DNA from: Bacteroidaceae bacterium | Lineage (GTDB): Bacteria; Bacteroidota; Bacteroidia; Bacteroidales; Bacteroidaceae | Direction of reading: 5' to 3' | Length of the DNA stretch: 12,648 nucleotides | Assembly (NCBI GenBank): GCA_021443405.1 | Contig: JABUUA010000036.1 | Span: forward strand, 8,450 to 21,097 | In this document: positions 1-7,070 of the stretch, in pieces | Layout: each line of letters opens with the position of its first letter | How positions within the stretch are numbered: position 1 is the first letter of the stretch | Position numbers and translations under genes: made by a program | Notes under the pieces: generated by a model | Seen by the model: the letters and a program-made list of their open reading frames with translations, nothing else | What the model was told of the DNA's origin: nothing | Databases searched by the model: none

Positions 1-88
1 CGTAGGTGGGCGACGGCTGAGTGGCTCCTGCATTGGCAGAAGCGGCGCTTTTTTTTGGGGTTTCATATTGTGTTACGTTGACTTTCAT
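1..88 (-). CDS. N-terminal fragment of an unrecognised protein, running off the window
   Basis: An ATG at 88 (minus strand) opens a reading frame that stays open to the window edge, giving 29 codons. The peptide begins MKVNVTQYETPKK and continues as a Ser/Ala/Pro/Thr-rich stretch. I do not recognise a family and assign no function. The start is supported by a well-formed Bacteroidetes-type promoter ending about 16 bases upstream, with TTTG and TATCTTTG boxes 20 bases apart. There is no signal peptide or membrane segment in the visible part. The gene points away from the rnf operon and is separated from it by a repeat-rich spacer. It could be a chance open frame because so little is visible. 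Confidence 0.5.
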   Translation of the reverse strand, partial: MKVNVTQYETPKKSAASANAGATQPSPTY

Positions 89-104
89 GGGTATTTTGTT
101 ATCA

Positions 105-136
105 CAAAGATACTAAAAATCAACGAAATAAACAAA
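105..136 (-). promoter_or_regulatory. Bacteroidetes-type promoter for the left-edge gene
   Basis: On the minus strand a TTTG box (133-136) is followed after exactly 20 bases by TATCTTTG (105-112). This matches the phylum's -33 TTTG / -7 TAnnTTTG consensus at its usual spacing. Transcription would begin near position 100, leaving only about 10-12 bases before the ATG at 88. Confidence 0.6.
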
Positions 137-147
137 TTTTTCTGCCG

Positions 148-185
148 AAAAGTTAAGAGCTGAGAGAGAAAAAGTTAAGAGCTGA
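148..185. repeat. 16-bp direct repeat pair
   Basis: The sequence AAAAGTTAAGAGCTGA occurs identically at 148-163 and 170-185, i.e. with a 22-base period. It is followed by a CTAATCTCTAATCGCTAAGC stretch (190-209) with its own short internal repetition. Similar TTAAGAG/CTCTAA-type strings are, from memory, frequent between genes in Bacteroidales. The function is unknown. Confidence 0.7.
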
Positions 186-245
186 TACTCTAATCTCTAA
201 TCGCTAAGCTAAAACTATGCAAAACAAACATTCCCCTCCTCCCCC

Positions 246-411
246 ATGTCTCAATGTCTCAATGTCTCAAAAAAGATATGTGTGCCAATATCTCATTCCC
301 GCGCCCCTTATTATTCTAATACCTTATATATTATTATATGGGAAATAAATATTATAATGTATTGACTTTTGGGTCATTATATTATTTTGAGACGTTGAGA
401 CATTGAGACAT
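246..411. repeat. Octamer-built 27-bp inverted repeat flanking an A+T-rich core
   Basis: The left arm (246-272) is three tandem copies of ATGTCTCA followed by A residues. The right arm (385-411) is the reverse complement of the same pattern. The arms match at 26 of 27 positions; the single difference is a T/C pair in the third octamer. The 112 bases between are strongly A+T-rich with no reading frame of note. The layout resembles a small non-autonomous, MITE-like element or a long hairpin. No flanking target-site duplication is evident and no transposase is nearby. Confidence 0.75.
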
Positions 412-423
412 CGCCATGAGCAC

Positions 424-445
424 TTTGAGACAAGTTTGAGACAAG
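424..445. repeat. Tandem 11-mer repeat
   Basis: TTTGAGACAAG occurs twice head to tail (424-434 and 435-445), directly beside the right arm of the octamer inverted repeat. It shares the TTGAGACA core with that arm, so it is probably part of the same repeat family with a different period. Confidence 0.7.
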
Positions 446-522
446 GCGGCGCGGCGGGGGGATTTCCTGCGGGCCGACGGGTGACAATCGGCAAGGCCGC
501 CGGCGGGAAAGTCGGCGCCCGG

Positions 523-1080
523 TTACTGAAAGCGCTCGTGCCAGGCCAGGAACTTGTCGGCCGACCCGAACTTGGCGAGACTCTGCACGACGCGCTCCAG
601 CGGCTTTTCGGCGAGAGGATTTTCGGCGTTGCTGGCCGATGTCCCCTTCGACTTGGAGAAAAACTTGTCGGCATAGCAGATGACTTGCTCCTCGAGCGTC
701 TCGGGCAGATAGTCGGCCACGGGCAGCGGCAGAGCGCGGCTGGTGATTTGTTCGGCCGTGAGTCCCGTGCCGGTGTGACGCTCGGCCACGCGGGCATGGC
801 GGGGCAGTCCCTCGCGGCGCAGCAGCTCGGCGCCCAGGAGCCCGTGGCGCAGGTAGTGCTCCGTGCCGTGGCAGTGGATGCCGGGCGCGTCGGTGAGAAA
901 GATGCCGATGTCGTGGAGCATGGCGGCTTCGCGGAGGAAGTCGGTGTCGAGCTGCAGTTCGGGGTGACGCTCGGCCACGGCCAGCGCCTTGGCGGCCACC
1001 AGCCGGCTGTGCTCGAGCAGGAGCGCGTGGAGCGGTGGGTTGCCGGCGTAATATTTCGCAATCAGTTGTTCGGGATTCAT
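523..1080 (-). CDS. HD-domain (HDIG-type) phosphohydrolase-like protein
   Basis: A 185-residue cytoplasmic protein with no signal peptide or membrane segment. It has the HD-superfamily metal-binding pattern in order: His24 (LLEHSRLVA), His56-Asp57 within AAMLHDIGIF, further histidines at 71, 75, 79 and 102, and Asp138 (YADKFFSK). HD proteins are metal-dependent phosphohydrolases acting on nucleotides or other phosphate esters, and the family alone does not fix the substrate. The single-domain architecture has no synthetase or cyclic-di-GMP (HD-GYP) signature. It starts at an ATG 63 bases after the stop of the secreted peptidase, on the same strand, so it is probably the last gene of the rnf-led operon. 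No dedicated promoter is seen in that gap. The substrate and any link to Rnf or the peptidase are unknown. Confidence 0.85.
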   Translation of the reverse strand: MNPEQLIAKYYAGNPPLHALLLEHSRLVAAKALAVAERHPELQLDTDFLREAAMLHDIGIFLTDAPGIHCHGTEHYLRHGLLGAELLRREGLPRHARVAERHTGTGLTAEQITSRALPLPVADYLPETLEEQVICYADKFFSKSKGTSASNAENPLAEKPLERVVQSLAKFGSADKFLAWHERFQ

Positions 1081-1143
1081 GGAGTCTTTTTTGCGGTTGA
1101 TGGGGGGTGGGGAATTGCAGACGGAGGACTTCGCTCGCGAACA

Positions 1144-2874
1144 TTATCGCAGCCACTTCCTCCCGCCGCTGACGCAGAGCCCGCGCTGGCGGGGGCGGAC
1201 CGCCCGGCCCAGGAGGTCGAAGGCGGGGGCGGGCTCGGCAGGGCGCAGACGCGCGACGCCGTCGGCCGCATGCTCGGCCACGAAGGTGAGCGACTGCTGG
1301 ACGGCCCACGGACAGCGGACGAGCAGTTCGTAACGGCGGCCCTCCGTGAGGTGGTGGAACGTGGTGGTGAAGCGCTGCTGCTCGCCCGCGGGCAGACAGA
1401 GCACTTCCCAGTGGCGCTGGTCGTCGGGGCTTCCGTCCTCGAAGAGGCAGTAAGTGACCAGATTGCCCGCCGTTCCGCTCGCCGCCTCGTTGCCGATGGT
1501 GAGCGAGAAGGTGGCGGTGAGGTCGTCGCCGTAGCGGACGAGCTGGTGGCCGATGGGGGAGAAGGTCAGCTGGGCCGGCGTTCCTTCGGCCACGGTGATG
1601 GGGGCGGACCACTCGGTGGTCTCGTCGTCGGTGCTGATGGCGAAAATGCGCTCGCCGGGCTCGGTGAACTGGCAATAGACGGGAATCGTCGTTCGCTCGC
1701 CGGGCTGGAGACGGACGGTGTGGATGGCCACGTAGTCGCACTGCTCGAAGAGCGCCGTGTCGGCGGCCGTGTAGGTCAGCGCCTCGAAGGTGTAGTCGAT
1801 GGGAGCGTCGGCGGTGCTGCGCAGGGTGAAATCGACCACCGTGTAAGCCTGTGTGTCGGGGGAGCGGCGGAAACGGACTTCCTCCACCGCCACGCTGTGC
1901 AGGCAGGTCTGCTCGGCGAGCGTGTCGGAAAGGTCGATGTCGCAGTCGCCGGGCGCAAGGAAGAGGGCGGTCTGGTTGCTGAAGAACCCCTCCTGCTGCC
2001 CGAGTTCCGTGACGTTGCCCAGCGCCTCGAAGGGGTTGAGATAGTCGAGGTCGTAATAACCGTCGTAAGCGCCGCCGTAGCCCCAGTTGAGGTGGTAATA
2101 GCCGTCCTCGTCCACGCCGTCGATGTTGAAGGCATGACCGCTCAGCGCCATGTTGTGGCCGGTGTAGCAGATGGGGCGGCCCTGCTCCAGTTCGTTGCGC
2201 AGAATGCGGTTCCACGCCTGCGGCGAGAACAGGCAGCGCTGGGCGAAGACCACGGTCTGATAACCGAAGGCCCGACACAACGGCTCCGCCGCCCGCCAGA
2301 GATTCGCGCCGCTGCTGCCGGGCCGCCAGTTCATCAGCGCCGCCACGCCGCACAGATAGGTGAGCCAGCCCACGGCGCGGCCCTGCTCCTCGGTGTAGTC
2401 GCCGTCGTAGCGCGGCAGGATGTTGTCCCAGTCGATGCGCGAGCCGGGCAGCACGTCGTCAATCACGTAATGTGCAGTCTGCCAGCCGTAGAGCGTGTCC
2501 GCCAACTCGTCGGGGAAGCGCCAGTAGGTCAGCACCTGCTCGATGCACGTGGCCACGCAGCCCGAAACGCAGCGCGCGTCGCTCACGCGGCCGTCGTCGT
2601 AAGTGTAGAAAGGAGCAAAGCAGTTGAACGGCTCCTCCTGATGACGGACACTCTGCAAGAGCGGCGCCACGGCCTTGCCCGGGAGCGGCTGGGCATAGCG
2701 CGGCTGGGTCCGGTAGGCTCGCAACAACTCCTGCAGCGCCGGCGGCATGTCGGGGCTGATGTGCTGGGCGTCGTAGCGCAGACTGTGCGCCAAGACACGT
2801 CCGTCCCTGACCAGACGCTTTTGAGCACAGACAGGGACGGAGACGAATAAGAGTAGGAGAAGCAGCTGCTTCAC
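1144..2874 (-). CDS. Secreted C10 (streptopain-like) cysteine peptidase with C-terminal sorting-type tail
   Basis: A 576-residue exported protease. Residues 1-18 form a signal peptide (MKQLLLLLLFVSVPVCAQ). The C10 catalytic region runs from about 85 to 285. The nucleophile is Cys106 in SGCVAT, the general base is His247 in SGHAFNIDG, and HLNWGYGG (261-268) corresponds to the Trp-containing loop of SpeB. Only about 85 residues separate the signal peptide from the catalytic Cys, much less than in SpeB, so the usual inhibitory pro-domain is short or missing. Residues 300-545 look like beta-rich accessory domains. The last 25 residues fit the LxGRxVxxPxRG...GGRK pattern typical of C-terminal sorting tails of Prevotella and its relatives, suggesting type IX secretion or surface anchoring (inferred). 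The start is GTG, overlapping the rnfA stop by 4 bases (GTGA), which implies translational coupling. No other start lies near the signal peptide. The natural substrate is unknown. Confidence 0.9.
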   Translation of the reverse strand: MKQLLLLLLFVSVPVCAQKRLVRDGRVLAHSLRYDAQHISPDMPPALQELLRAYRTQPRYAQPLPGKAVAPLLQSVRHQEEPFNCFAPFYTYDDGRVSDARCVSGCVATCIEQVLTYWRFPDELADTLYGWQTAHYVIDDVLPGSRIDWDNILPRYDGDYTEEQGRAVGWLTYLCGVAALMNWRPGSSGANLWRAAEPLCRAFGYQTVVFAQRCLFSPQAWNRILRNELEQGRPICYTGHNMALSGHAFNIDGVDEDGYYHLNWGYGGAYDGYYDLDYLNPFEALGNVTELGQQEGFFSNQTALFLAPGDCDIDLSDTLAEQTCLHSVAVEEVRFRRSPDTQAYTVVDFTLRSTADAPIDYTFEALTYTAADTALFEQCDYVAIHTVRLQPGERTTIPVYCQFTEPGERIFAISTDDETTEWSAPITVAEGTPAQLTFSPIGHQLVRYGDDLTATFSLTIGNEAASGTAGNLVTYCLFEDGSPDDQRHWEVLCLPAGEQQRFTTTFHHLTEGRRYELLVRCPWAVQQSLTFVAEHAADGVARLRPAEPAPAFDLLGRAVRPRQRGLCVSGGRKWLR

Positions 2875-3488
2875 TTCCAGATGGCGGCGAGACCGTTGTT
2901 GACACCGCTGAAGCCCATGAACGCCATGGCGAGCAGACCCGCAATCACGAGGGCGATGGCCATGCCTTGCATGCCCTTGGGAATCGCCATCGTGGAGAGA
3001 TGCTCACGAATGCCGGCAAACACGATGAGGGCCAGCGCAAAACCAAGCGAGGTGCACAAGGCGAACCAAACGCCGCTCAGGAGCGTGGGCTCGAGACCGG
3101 CGGCATCGTAAGTGCCCTGAGCCACCAGAATGGCCACGCCCAGGATGCAGCAGTTGGTGGTGATGAGCGGAAGGAACACGCCCAGCGCCTGATAGAGAGC
3201 GGGAGAGACCTTCTTCAGCACAATCTCCACCATCTGCACCAAGGCGGCAATCACCAGGATGAAGGCAATCGTCTGCATGTACTGCAAAGCGAACGGCTCC
3301 AGCACAAACTTCTGAATCAGATAGGTGACCACGGTGGCGAAGGTGAGCACAAAGGCCACGGCAGCGCCCATGCCCATGGCGGTCTCCACTTTCTTGCTGA
3401 CGCCCAGGAAGGGACAAATGCCAAGGAACTGGCTCAGCACGATATTGTTGACGAATATCGCAGTGATAAATATCAGAATGTATGCCAT
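2871..3488 (-). CDS. rnfA: Rnf electron transport complex subunit RnfA
   Basis: A 205-residue integral membrane subunit of the ferredoxin:NAD+ oxidoreductase, homologous to NqrE of the Na+-pumping NADH:quinone reductase. Nearly the whole chain is hydrophobic, consistent with the six-helix topology of the family. The two diagnostic half-sites are visible: Cys25 in FLGICPFLG near the N-terminus and Cys113-Cys114 in TTNCCILG. In this family such cysteines, paired with those of RnfE, hold an iron-sulfur centre in the middle of the membrane. The length is close to the usual ~190-205. It lies 5 bases after rnfE, and its stop overlaps the start of the downstream peptidase. This is the last rnf gene of the operon. 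Confidence 0.97.
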   Translation of the reverse strand: MAYILIFITAIFVNNIVLSQFLGICPFLGVSKKVETAMGMGAAVAFVLTFATVVTYLIQKFVLEPFALQYMQTIAFILVIAALVQMVEIVLKKVSPALYQALGVFLPLITTNCCILGVAILVAQGTYDAAGLEPTLLSGVWFALCTSLGFALALIVFAGIREHLSTMAIPKGMQGMAIALVIAGLLAMAFMGFSGVNNGLAAIWK

Positions 3489-3493
3489 AACGG

Positions 3494-4078
3494 TTATGCT
3501 TTCTTCAGTTTGTTAATAATCGCAATCAGATAACCCAGGGCGATGAAGGCTCCGGGAGCCAGCACGAACACCAGCGCGCCGAACTGCTCGGGGAAACATT
3601 CGAAACCGAACACCTTGCCCGTGCCCAGCAACTCACGCGTGGCGCCCAGCAGGGTGAGACCGAGGGTGAAGCCGAGACCCATGCCGATGCCGTCGCACAC
3701 ACTGGCCAGAGGACCGTTCTTGGCGGCGAACGCCTCGGCGCGGCCCAGGATGATGCAGTTCACCACAATCAGCGGGATGAACAAGCCCAGCTTGGCATCG
3801 ACCTCCGGCAGATAAGCCTTGAGGCACATCTGCAGAATGGTGACGAGCGAGGCAATCACCACGATGAACGAGGGAATGCGGACCATGTCGGGGATGGCGT
3901 TCTTGATGACCGAGATGATGAGGTTGGAGAAAATGAGCACAGCCATCGTGGCGAGACCCATCGACATACCGTTCATCGCGCTGCTGGTGGTTCCCAGCGT
4001 CGGGCACATGCCAAGGAGGAGCACAAAGGTCGGATTCTCCTTGACGATGCCGTTCCAGATAAATTTCAGATTATTCAT
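3494..4078 (-). CDS. rnfE: Rnf electron transport complex subunit RnfE
   Basis: A 194-residue polytopic membrane protein, homologous to NqrD and to RnfA. The family signatures are the N-terminal WNGIVKENPTFVLLLGMCPTLG, containing Cys25, and the inverted-repeat counterpart VVNCIILGRAEAFA, containing Cys108. These two cysteines should pair with Cys25 and Cys113 of RnfA to bind the intramembrane iron-sulfur cluster that relays electrons between the two sides of the membrane. The family has about six transmembrane helices with a short charged C-terminus, as seen here (INKLKKA). Its ATG overlaps the rnfG stop by 4 bases (ATGA), and 5 bases separate it from rnfA, so translation of the three is probably coupled. 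Confidence 0.97.
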   Translation of the reverse strand: MNNLKFIWNGIVKENPTFVLLLGMCPTLGTTSSAMNGMSMGLATMAVLIFSNLIISVIKNAIPDMVRIPSFIVVIASLVTILQMCLKAYLPEVDAKLGLFIPLIVVNCIILGRAEAFAAKNGPLASVCDGIGMGLGFTLGLTLLGATRELLGTGKVFGFECFPEQFGALVFVLAPGAFIALGYLIAIINKLKKA

Positions 4079-4686
4079 TCCTTGTTTCCTCCTTCATGTT
4101 TTTTGTGTTGAACAGAAGCACCCGTCTCCGCGTCGCTCTCCTTGCCGCCGTCAAGCGCCGCATAAGCAGCATTGACACAGCGCAGGAAAGCGCGAGAGGT
4201 GATGGTGCTGGCAGTGATGGCGTCCACGGCGCCGCCGTCTTTCTTCACCGTCAGATTGTCGGCGCCGGGGTTTTTGCCGATGATGCAGCCCTTGCCGTCC
4301 TTCTGGAACCACTCCTGAGCCTTGGCGCCGAGACCCGGTGTCTCCGCCGTCTCCAGCACTTGATAACCCTTGATGGTCCCGTCGGTCGCAAAGCCGACCA
4401 ACACCGTGAGAGCACCGCCGAAACCGTTCGGGTCGGTGGCCTGAACGGCCTTGCCAGCCTCGGTGCTATAGACCACAGCGCCGGCGGCCGTCGTGTCCAC
4501 CGACTGCACAGTGACGTCCTCGCCGCCCAGCACGGCCTTGATGCCGTCGTTGAGCTGCTGCTCCTTGATTTGTTCGATGGGGCCCTCGGTCAACTGATTG
4601 ACATAAGCCAGTGCAGCGCCGGCCACCAGCGAAATGACGGTGAGCACGGCCAGCATGTTATACCAGGTAGATTCTAACTTCTTCAT
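4075..4686 (-). CDS. rnfG: Rnf electron transport complex subunit RnfG, FMN-binding
   Basis: A 203-residue subunit with one N-terminal transmembrane helix (about residues 10-29) and an FMN-binding domain (about 85-175) facing the outer side of the membrane. In the family an FMN is attached to a Thr by the flavin transferase ApbE within Dxx(S/T)GAT. Here the motif reads DAITAST (155-161), so Thr161 is the expected attachment residue, but Gly is replaced by Ala and Ala by Ser. ITSRAF follows as in homologues. The C-terminal tail is polar, ending HKKHEGGNKE. The ATG overlaps the rnfD stop by 4 bases and the stop overlaps the rnfE start by 4, so it is tightly coupled on both sides. No apbE gene lies in this window. 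Confidence 0.96.
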   Translation of the reverse strand: MKKLESTWYNMLAVLTVISLVAGAALAYVNQLTEGPIEQIKEQQLNDGIKAVLGGEDVTVQSVDTTAAGAVVYSTEAGKAVQATDPNGFGGALTVLVGFATDGTIKGYQVLETAETPGLGAKAQEWFQKDGKGCIIGKNPGADNLTVKKDGGAVDAITASTITSRAFLRCVNAAYAALDGGKESDAETGASVQHKKHEGGNKE

Positions 4687-5657
4687 TTCTTCACCTCCCC
4701 GAATCGTTTAGGTTTGCAATACGTGTTGATGAGGGGCGTGAACGCATTCATGATGAGAATGGCGAACGACATGCCCTCGGGATAAGCACCCCAGTTGCGG
4801 ATGACAACGGTCAGCAGACCGATGCAAACACCGTAGATGAGCTGGCCCTTCTGGGTCATGGGCGAGGTGACGTAATCCGTCGCCATGAAGCAAGCGCCCA
4901 ACATCAAGCCGCCCGAGCAGAGAGACACGCCGGGATGGACATACAAGTCGGGGTTCACCAGCCAAAGCAGACCGGAGAAAACAGCCACCGTGCCCAGGAT
5001 GCTCACGGGAATATGCCAGGTGATAATCCGGCGCCAAAGCATGAAGGCGCAGCCGAGGAGCAAAGCCAGCGCACTGACCTCACCCAGCGAACCGCCAATC
5101 TGCCCGAGGAACATCTCGCCGGCGCTGTACACTTCGTCGAGATGGCCATCCGCCGCGTCGGCCGCAAGTCGGCCCAAGGGAGTGGCGGCGGTCTCTGCAT
5201 CGAGATAAGCCGTCAGCTGGCCGGGAACGGGCCAAGTGGTCATCTGAACGGGGAACGAAATCAGCAGGAACACACGACCGACAAGGGCGGGGTTGAAGGG
5301 ATTCTGACCCAAACCGCCGAAGGTCATCTTGCCAATGCCGATGGCCACAAGAGCGCCGATGACGATGATCCACAACGGCAGATTGCTGGGAAGGTTGAAA
5401 CCCAGCAGAAGACCCGTGAGAACAGCCGAGCCGTCGCACACCGTGCAGCGCTCGTTGCCCAAGATATATTTGTTGATGGCCCACTCGAAGAAGACGCAGG
5501 ACGCAACCGAGGCGGCCAACACGACGGCAGCGCCCAGGCCGAAGAACCAGAGGCTGACTATCAGTGCAGGCACAAGGGCCACGCACACACCGTACATGTT
5601 CTTCTGCACAGAGTCGCCACTGTGCACGTGCGGTGAAAGAGATATTACGTGTTTCAT
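4683..5657 (-). CDS. rnfD: Rnf electron transport complex subunit RnfD, covalent FMN carrier
   Basis: A 324-residue multi-helix membrane subunit homologous to NqrB, likely the core of ion translocation. Signatures are the N-terminal SPHVHSGDSVQKNMYGV, the conserved GGLGQNPFNPALVGR (114-128), and the flavinylation segment DAETAATPLGRL. Thr159 in DAETAAT (153-159) aligns with the Thr that carries covalent FMN in Dxx(S/T)GAT, with Gly changed to Ala. The C-terminal half contains HPGVSLCSGGLMLGACFMATDYVTSP, another strongly conserved stretch with the MATDYVTSP motif. The length is normal for the family. It follows rnfC after a 54-base spacer, the longest within the rnf block, and overlaps rnfG by 4 bases. 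Confidence 0.97.
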   Translation of the reverse strand: MKHVISLSPHVHSGDSVQKNMYGVCVALVPALIVSLWFFGLGAAVVLAASVASCVFFEWAINKYILGNERCTVCDGSAVLTGLLLGFNLPSNLPLWIIVIGALVAIGIGKMTFGGLGQNPFNPALVGRVFLLISFPVQMTTWPVPGQLTAYLDAETAATPLGRLAADAADGHLDEVYSAGEMFLGQIGGSLGEVSALALLLGCAFMLWRRIITWHIPVSILGTVAVFSGLLWLVNPDLYVHPGVSLCSGGLMLGACFMATDYVTSPMTQKGQLIYGVCIGLLTVVIRNWGAYPEGMSFAILIMNAFTPLINTYCKPKRFGEVKK

Positions 5658-5711
5658 TATTAGTTACTTTGTTGTTTCGAGGTTTCGAATTTCGCGATGT
5701 CCGCTTGCCAC

Positions 5712-7070
5712 TTACTTCTTGGGAGCTTGTGCAGCGGCACGCGAGCGGATAATGCCCATCACCGTGGTCTTGCCCAGACGGATGTTGTCGAGCAACGGAC
5801 GATGGCTGGGGCAGGTGAACTGGCAAGAACCACACTCGATGCACGAGGTAATCATCTCGCCTTCAGCGCGCTCCCAATTGTGCTGAGCACTGGCCGTAGC
5901 CAGCAAGTAAGGCTCCAGTCCCATGGGACAAGCACTCACACACTTGGCACAACGAATGCACGGCTGCACGTTCGGGCGGTGAGCCTCGGCGTCGTTCATG
6001 ATGAGCAGACCCGAAGAACCCTTGCACATGGGAACATCGAGATTCACCAGCGCCTTACCCATCATCGGACCGCCACCGATTATCTTGGCCGTGTCCTCGG
6101 GCAGACCGCCGCACTCGTCCATCAGCAACGACATGGGCGTTCCGATGCGAGCCAGCAGATTCGACGGGTTGGTCACGCTGTGACCCGTAACCGTAATCAC
6201 GCGGTCGATGAGAGGCTTGTTCTTCATCACAGCCTGATAGATGGCGAATGCCGTGCCCACGTTCTGCACCACAGCCCCTACATTGATGGGGATGGCCGGG
6301 GGAGCAGGCACTTCACGACCGGTCACGGCCTGAATCAACTGCTTCTCACCGCCCTGAGGATACTTGACCTTCAGGGGAACGACCTCAATATTTTCATATT
6401 CGGCGGCCTTCTCCGTCATCAACTGGATGGCGTCGGGCTTGTTGTTTTCTATGCCGATGTAACCCTTCTGGCAGTCCACGGCTTTCATGATGAGCTCCAC
6501 GCCCACAAGAATTTCGTCGGCGTGCTCCAGCATCAATCGGTGGTCGGCGGTGAGGTAAGGCTCGCACTCCACCGCATTGATGATGACGCATTCGGCCTTA
6601 CAGCCGGGAGGAGGCGTCAGTTTCACATGACAAGGGAAGGTGGCGCCGCCCATACCCACGACACCGGCGTCCTTGATTTTCTCCACAATCGTCTTGGCGT
6701 CCAGCTCCGGACGGTCCTTCAGGCGGACAAGGTCTTGCGAGCGGTCGATGCTCTCTTCCCACTCGTCGCCCTCCACGTCCACGATGATGGCCGAGCGACG
6801 TGTGCCGCTGGCGTCGATGACAGCGTCTATCTTGTTCACGGTTCCCGAAACGGAAGAATACACGGGAGCACTGACAAAGCCACCTGCCTCAGCCAGCAAC
6901 GTTCCCACCTTCACCTTGTCGCCCTTCTTGACGACGGGTTTTGCGGGAGCACCGATATGCTGGAACAGCGAGAAGATGGCCTGCTTCGGCAGATGCGCCT
7001 CACGGATAGGGCTGCTGGCCGACAGTTTGTTCTCGGCGGGATGTACACCGCCTATGCTAAATGTTTTCAT
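5712..7070 (-). CDS. rnfC: Rnf electron transport complex subunit RnfC, NADH/FMN and iron-sulfur subunit
   Basis: The soluble membrane-associated subunit that exchanges electrons with NAD(H), homologous to complex I NuoF and NqrA. I place the start at the ATG at 7070 (452 residues, MKTFSIGGVHP), because homologues begin there; an in-frame TTG at 7082 would add only MKQL. Domains in order: N-terminal barrel-sandwich region (about 30-95), Gly-rich nucleotide site GVVGMGGATFP (136-146), NAVECEPYLTADHRLM (165-180), a SLBB-like region, and two [4Fe-4S] ferredoxin motifs. The motifs are CIRCAKCVSACP (Cys371, 374, 377, 381) and CIECGSCQFTCP (Cys410, 413, 416, 420). All eight cluster ligands are present. 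It lacks the long Ala/Lys-rich C-terminal extension of E. coli RsxC and ends shortly after the second cluster. It lies 15 bases after rnfB. Confidence 0.97.
   Translation of the reverse strand: MKTFSIGGVHPAENKLSASSPIREAHLPKQAIFSLFQHIGAPAKPVVKKGDKVKVGTLLAEAGGFVSAPVYSSVSGTVNKIDAVIDASGTRRSAIIVDVEGDEWEESIDRSQDLVRLKDRPELDAKTIVEKIKDAGVVGMGGATFPCHVKLTPPPGCKAECVIINAVECEPYLTADHRLMLEHADEILVGVELIMKAVDCQKGYIGIENNKPDAIQLMTEKAAEYENIEVVPLKVKYPQGGEKQLIQAVTGREVPAPPAIPINVGAVVQNVGTAFAIYQAVMKNKPLIDRVITVTGHSVTNPSNLLARIGTPMSLLMDECGGLPEDTAKIIGGGPMMGKALVNLDVPMCKGSSGLLIMNDAEAHRPNVQPCIRCAKCVSACPMGLEPYLLATASAQHNWERAEGEMITSCIECGSCQFTCPSHRPLLDNIRLGKTTVMGIIRSRAAAQAPKK

Larger units (their letters stand above)
89..522. other. 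Repeat-rich, A+T-rich intergenic spacer
   Basis: This 434-base stretch lies between the left-edge gene and the stop of the HD-domain gene. It contains the left-gene promoter, a 16-bp direct repeat (148-185), a pyrimidine-rich tract (near 222-245), an octamer-based inverted repeat (246-411) around an A+T-rich core, and a tandem 11-mer (424-445). Base composition changes sharply to GC-rich from about 446. I see no credible gene. No clear intrinsic terminator follows the HD-domain gene: a GC-rich stem between 473-478 and 511-516 lacks a U tract. Confidence 0.7.

Noticed and set aside
246..411. A CRISPR array
   Set aside because: The repeat units are only 8 bases and contiguous, with no spacers of regular length, and no cas genes are nearby.
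473..516. Intrinsic terminator after the HD-domain gene
   Set aside because: A 6-bp GC-rich stem exists, but its loop is over 30 bases and no U tract follows on the minus strand.
403..2850. An 815-codon open frame on the plus strand across the HD and peptidase genes
   Set aside because: It lies antisense to two genes with clear catalytic motifs. Its product is a low-complexity Val/Gly/Arg/Glu-rich string with no recognisable domain, and long antisense frames are expected in GC-rich genes that avoid certain codons.
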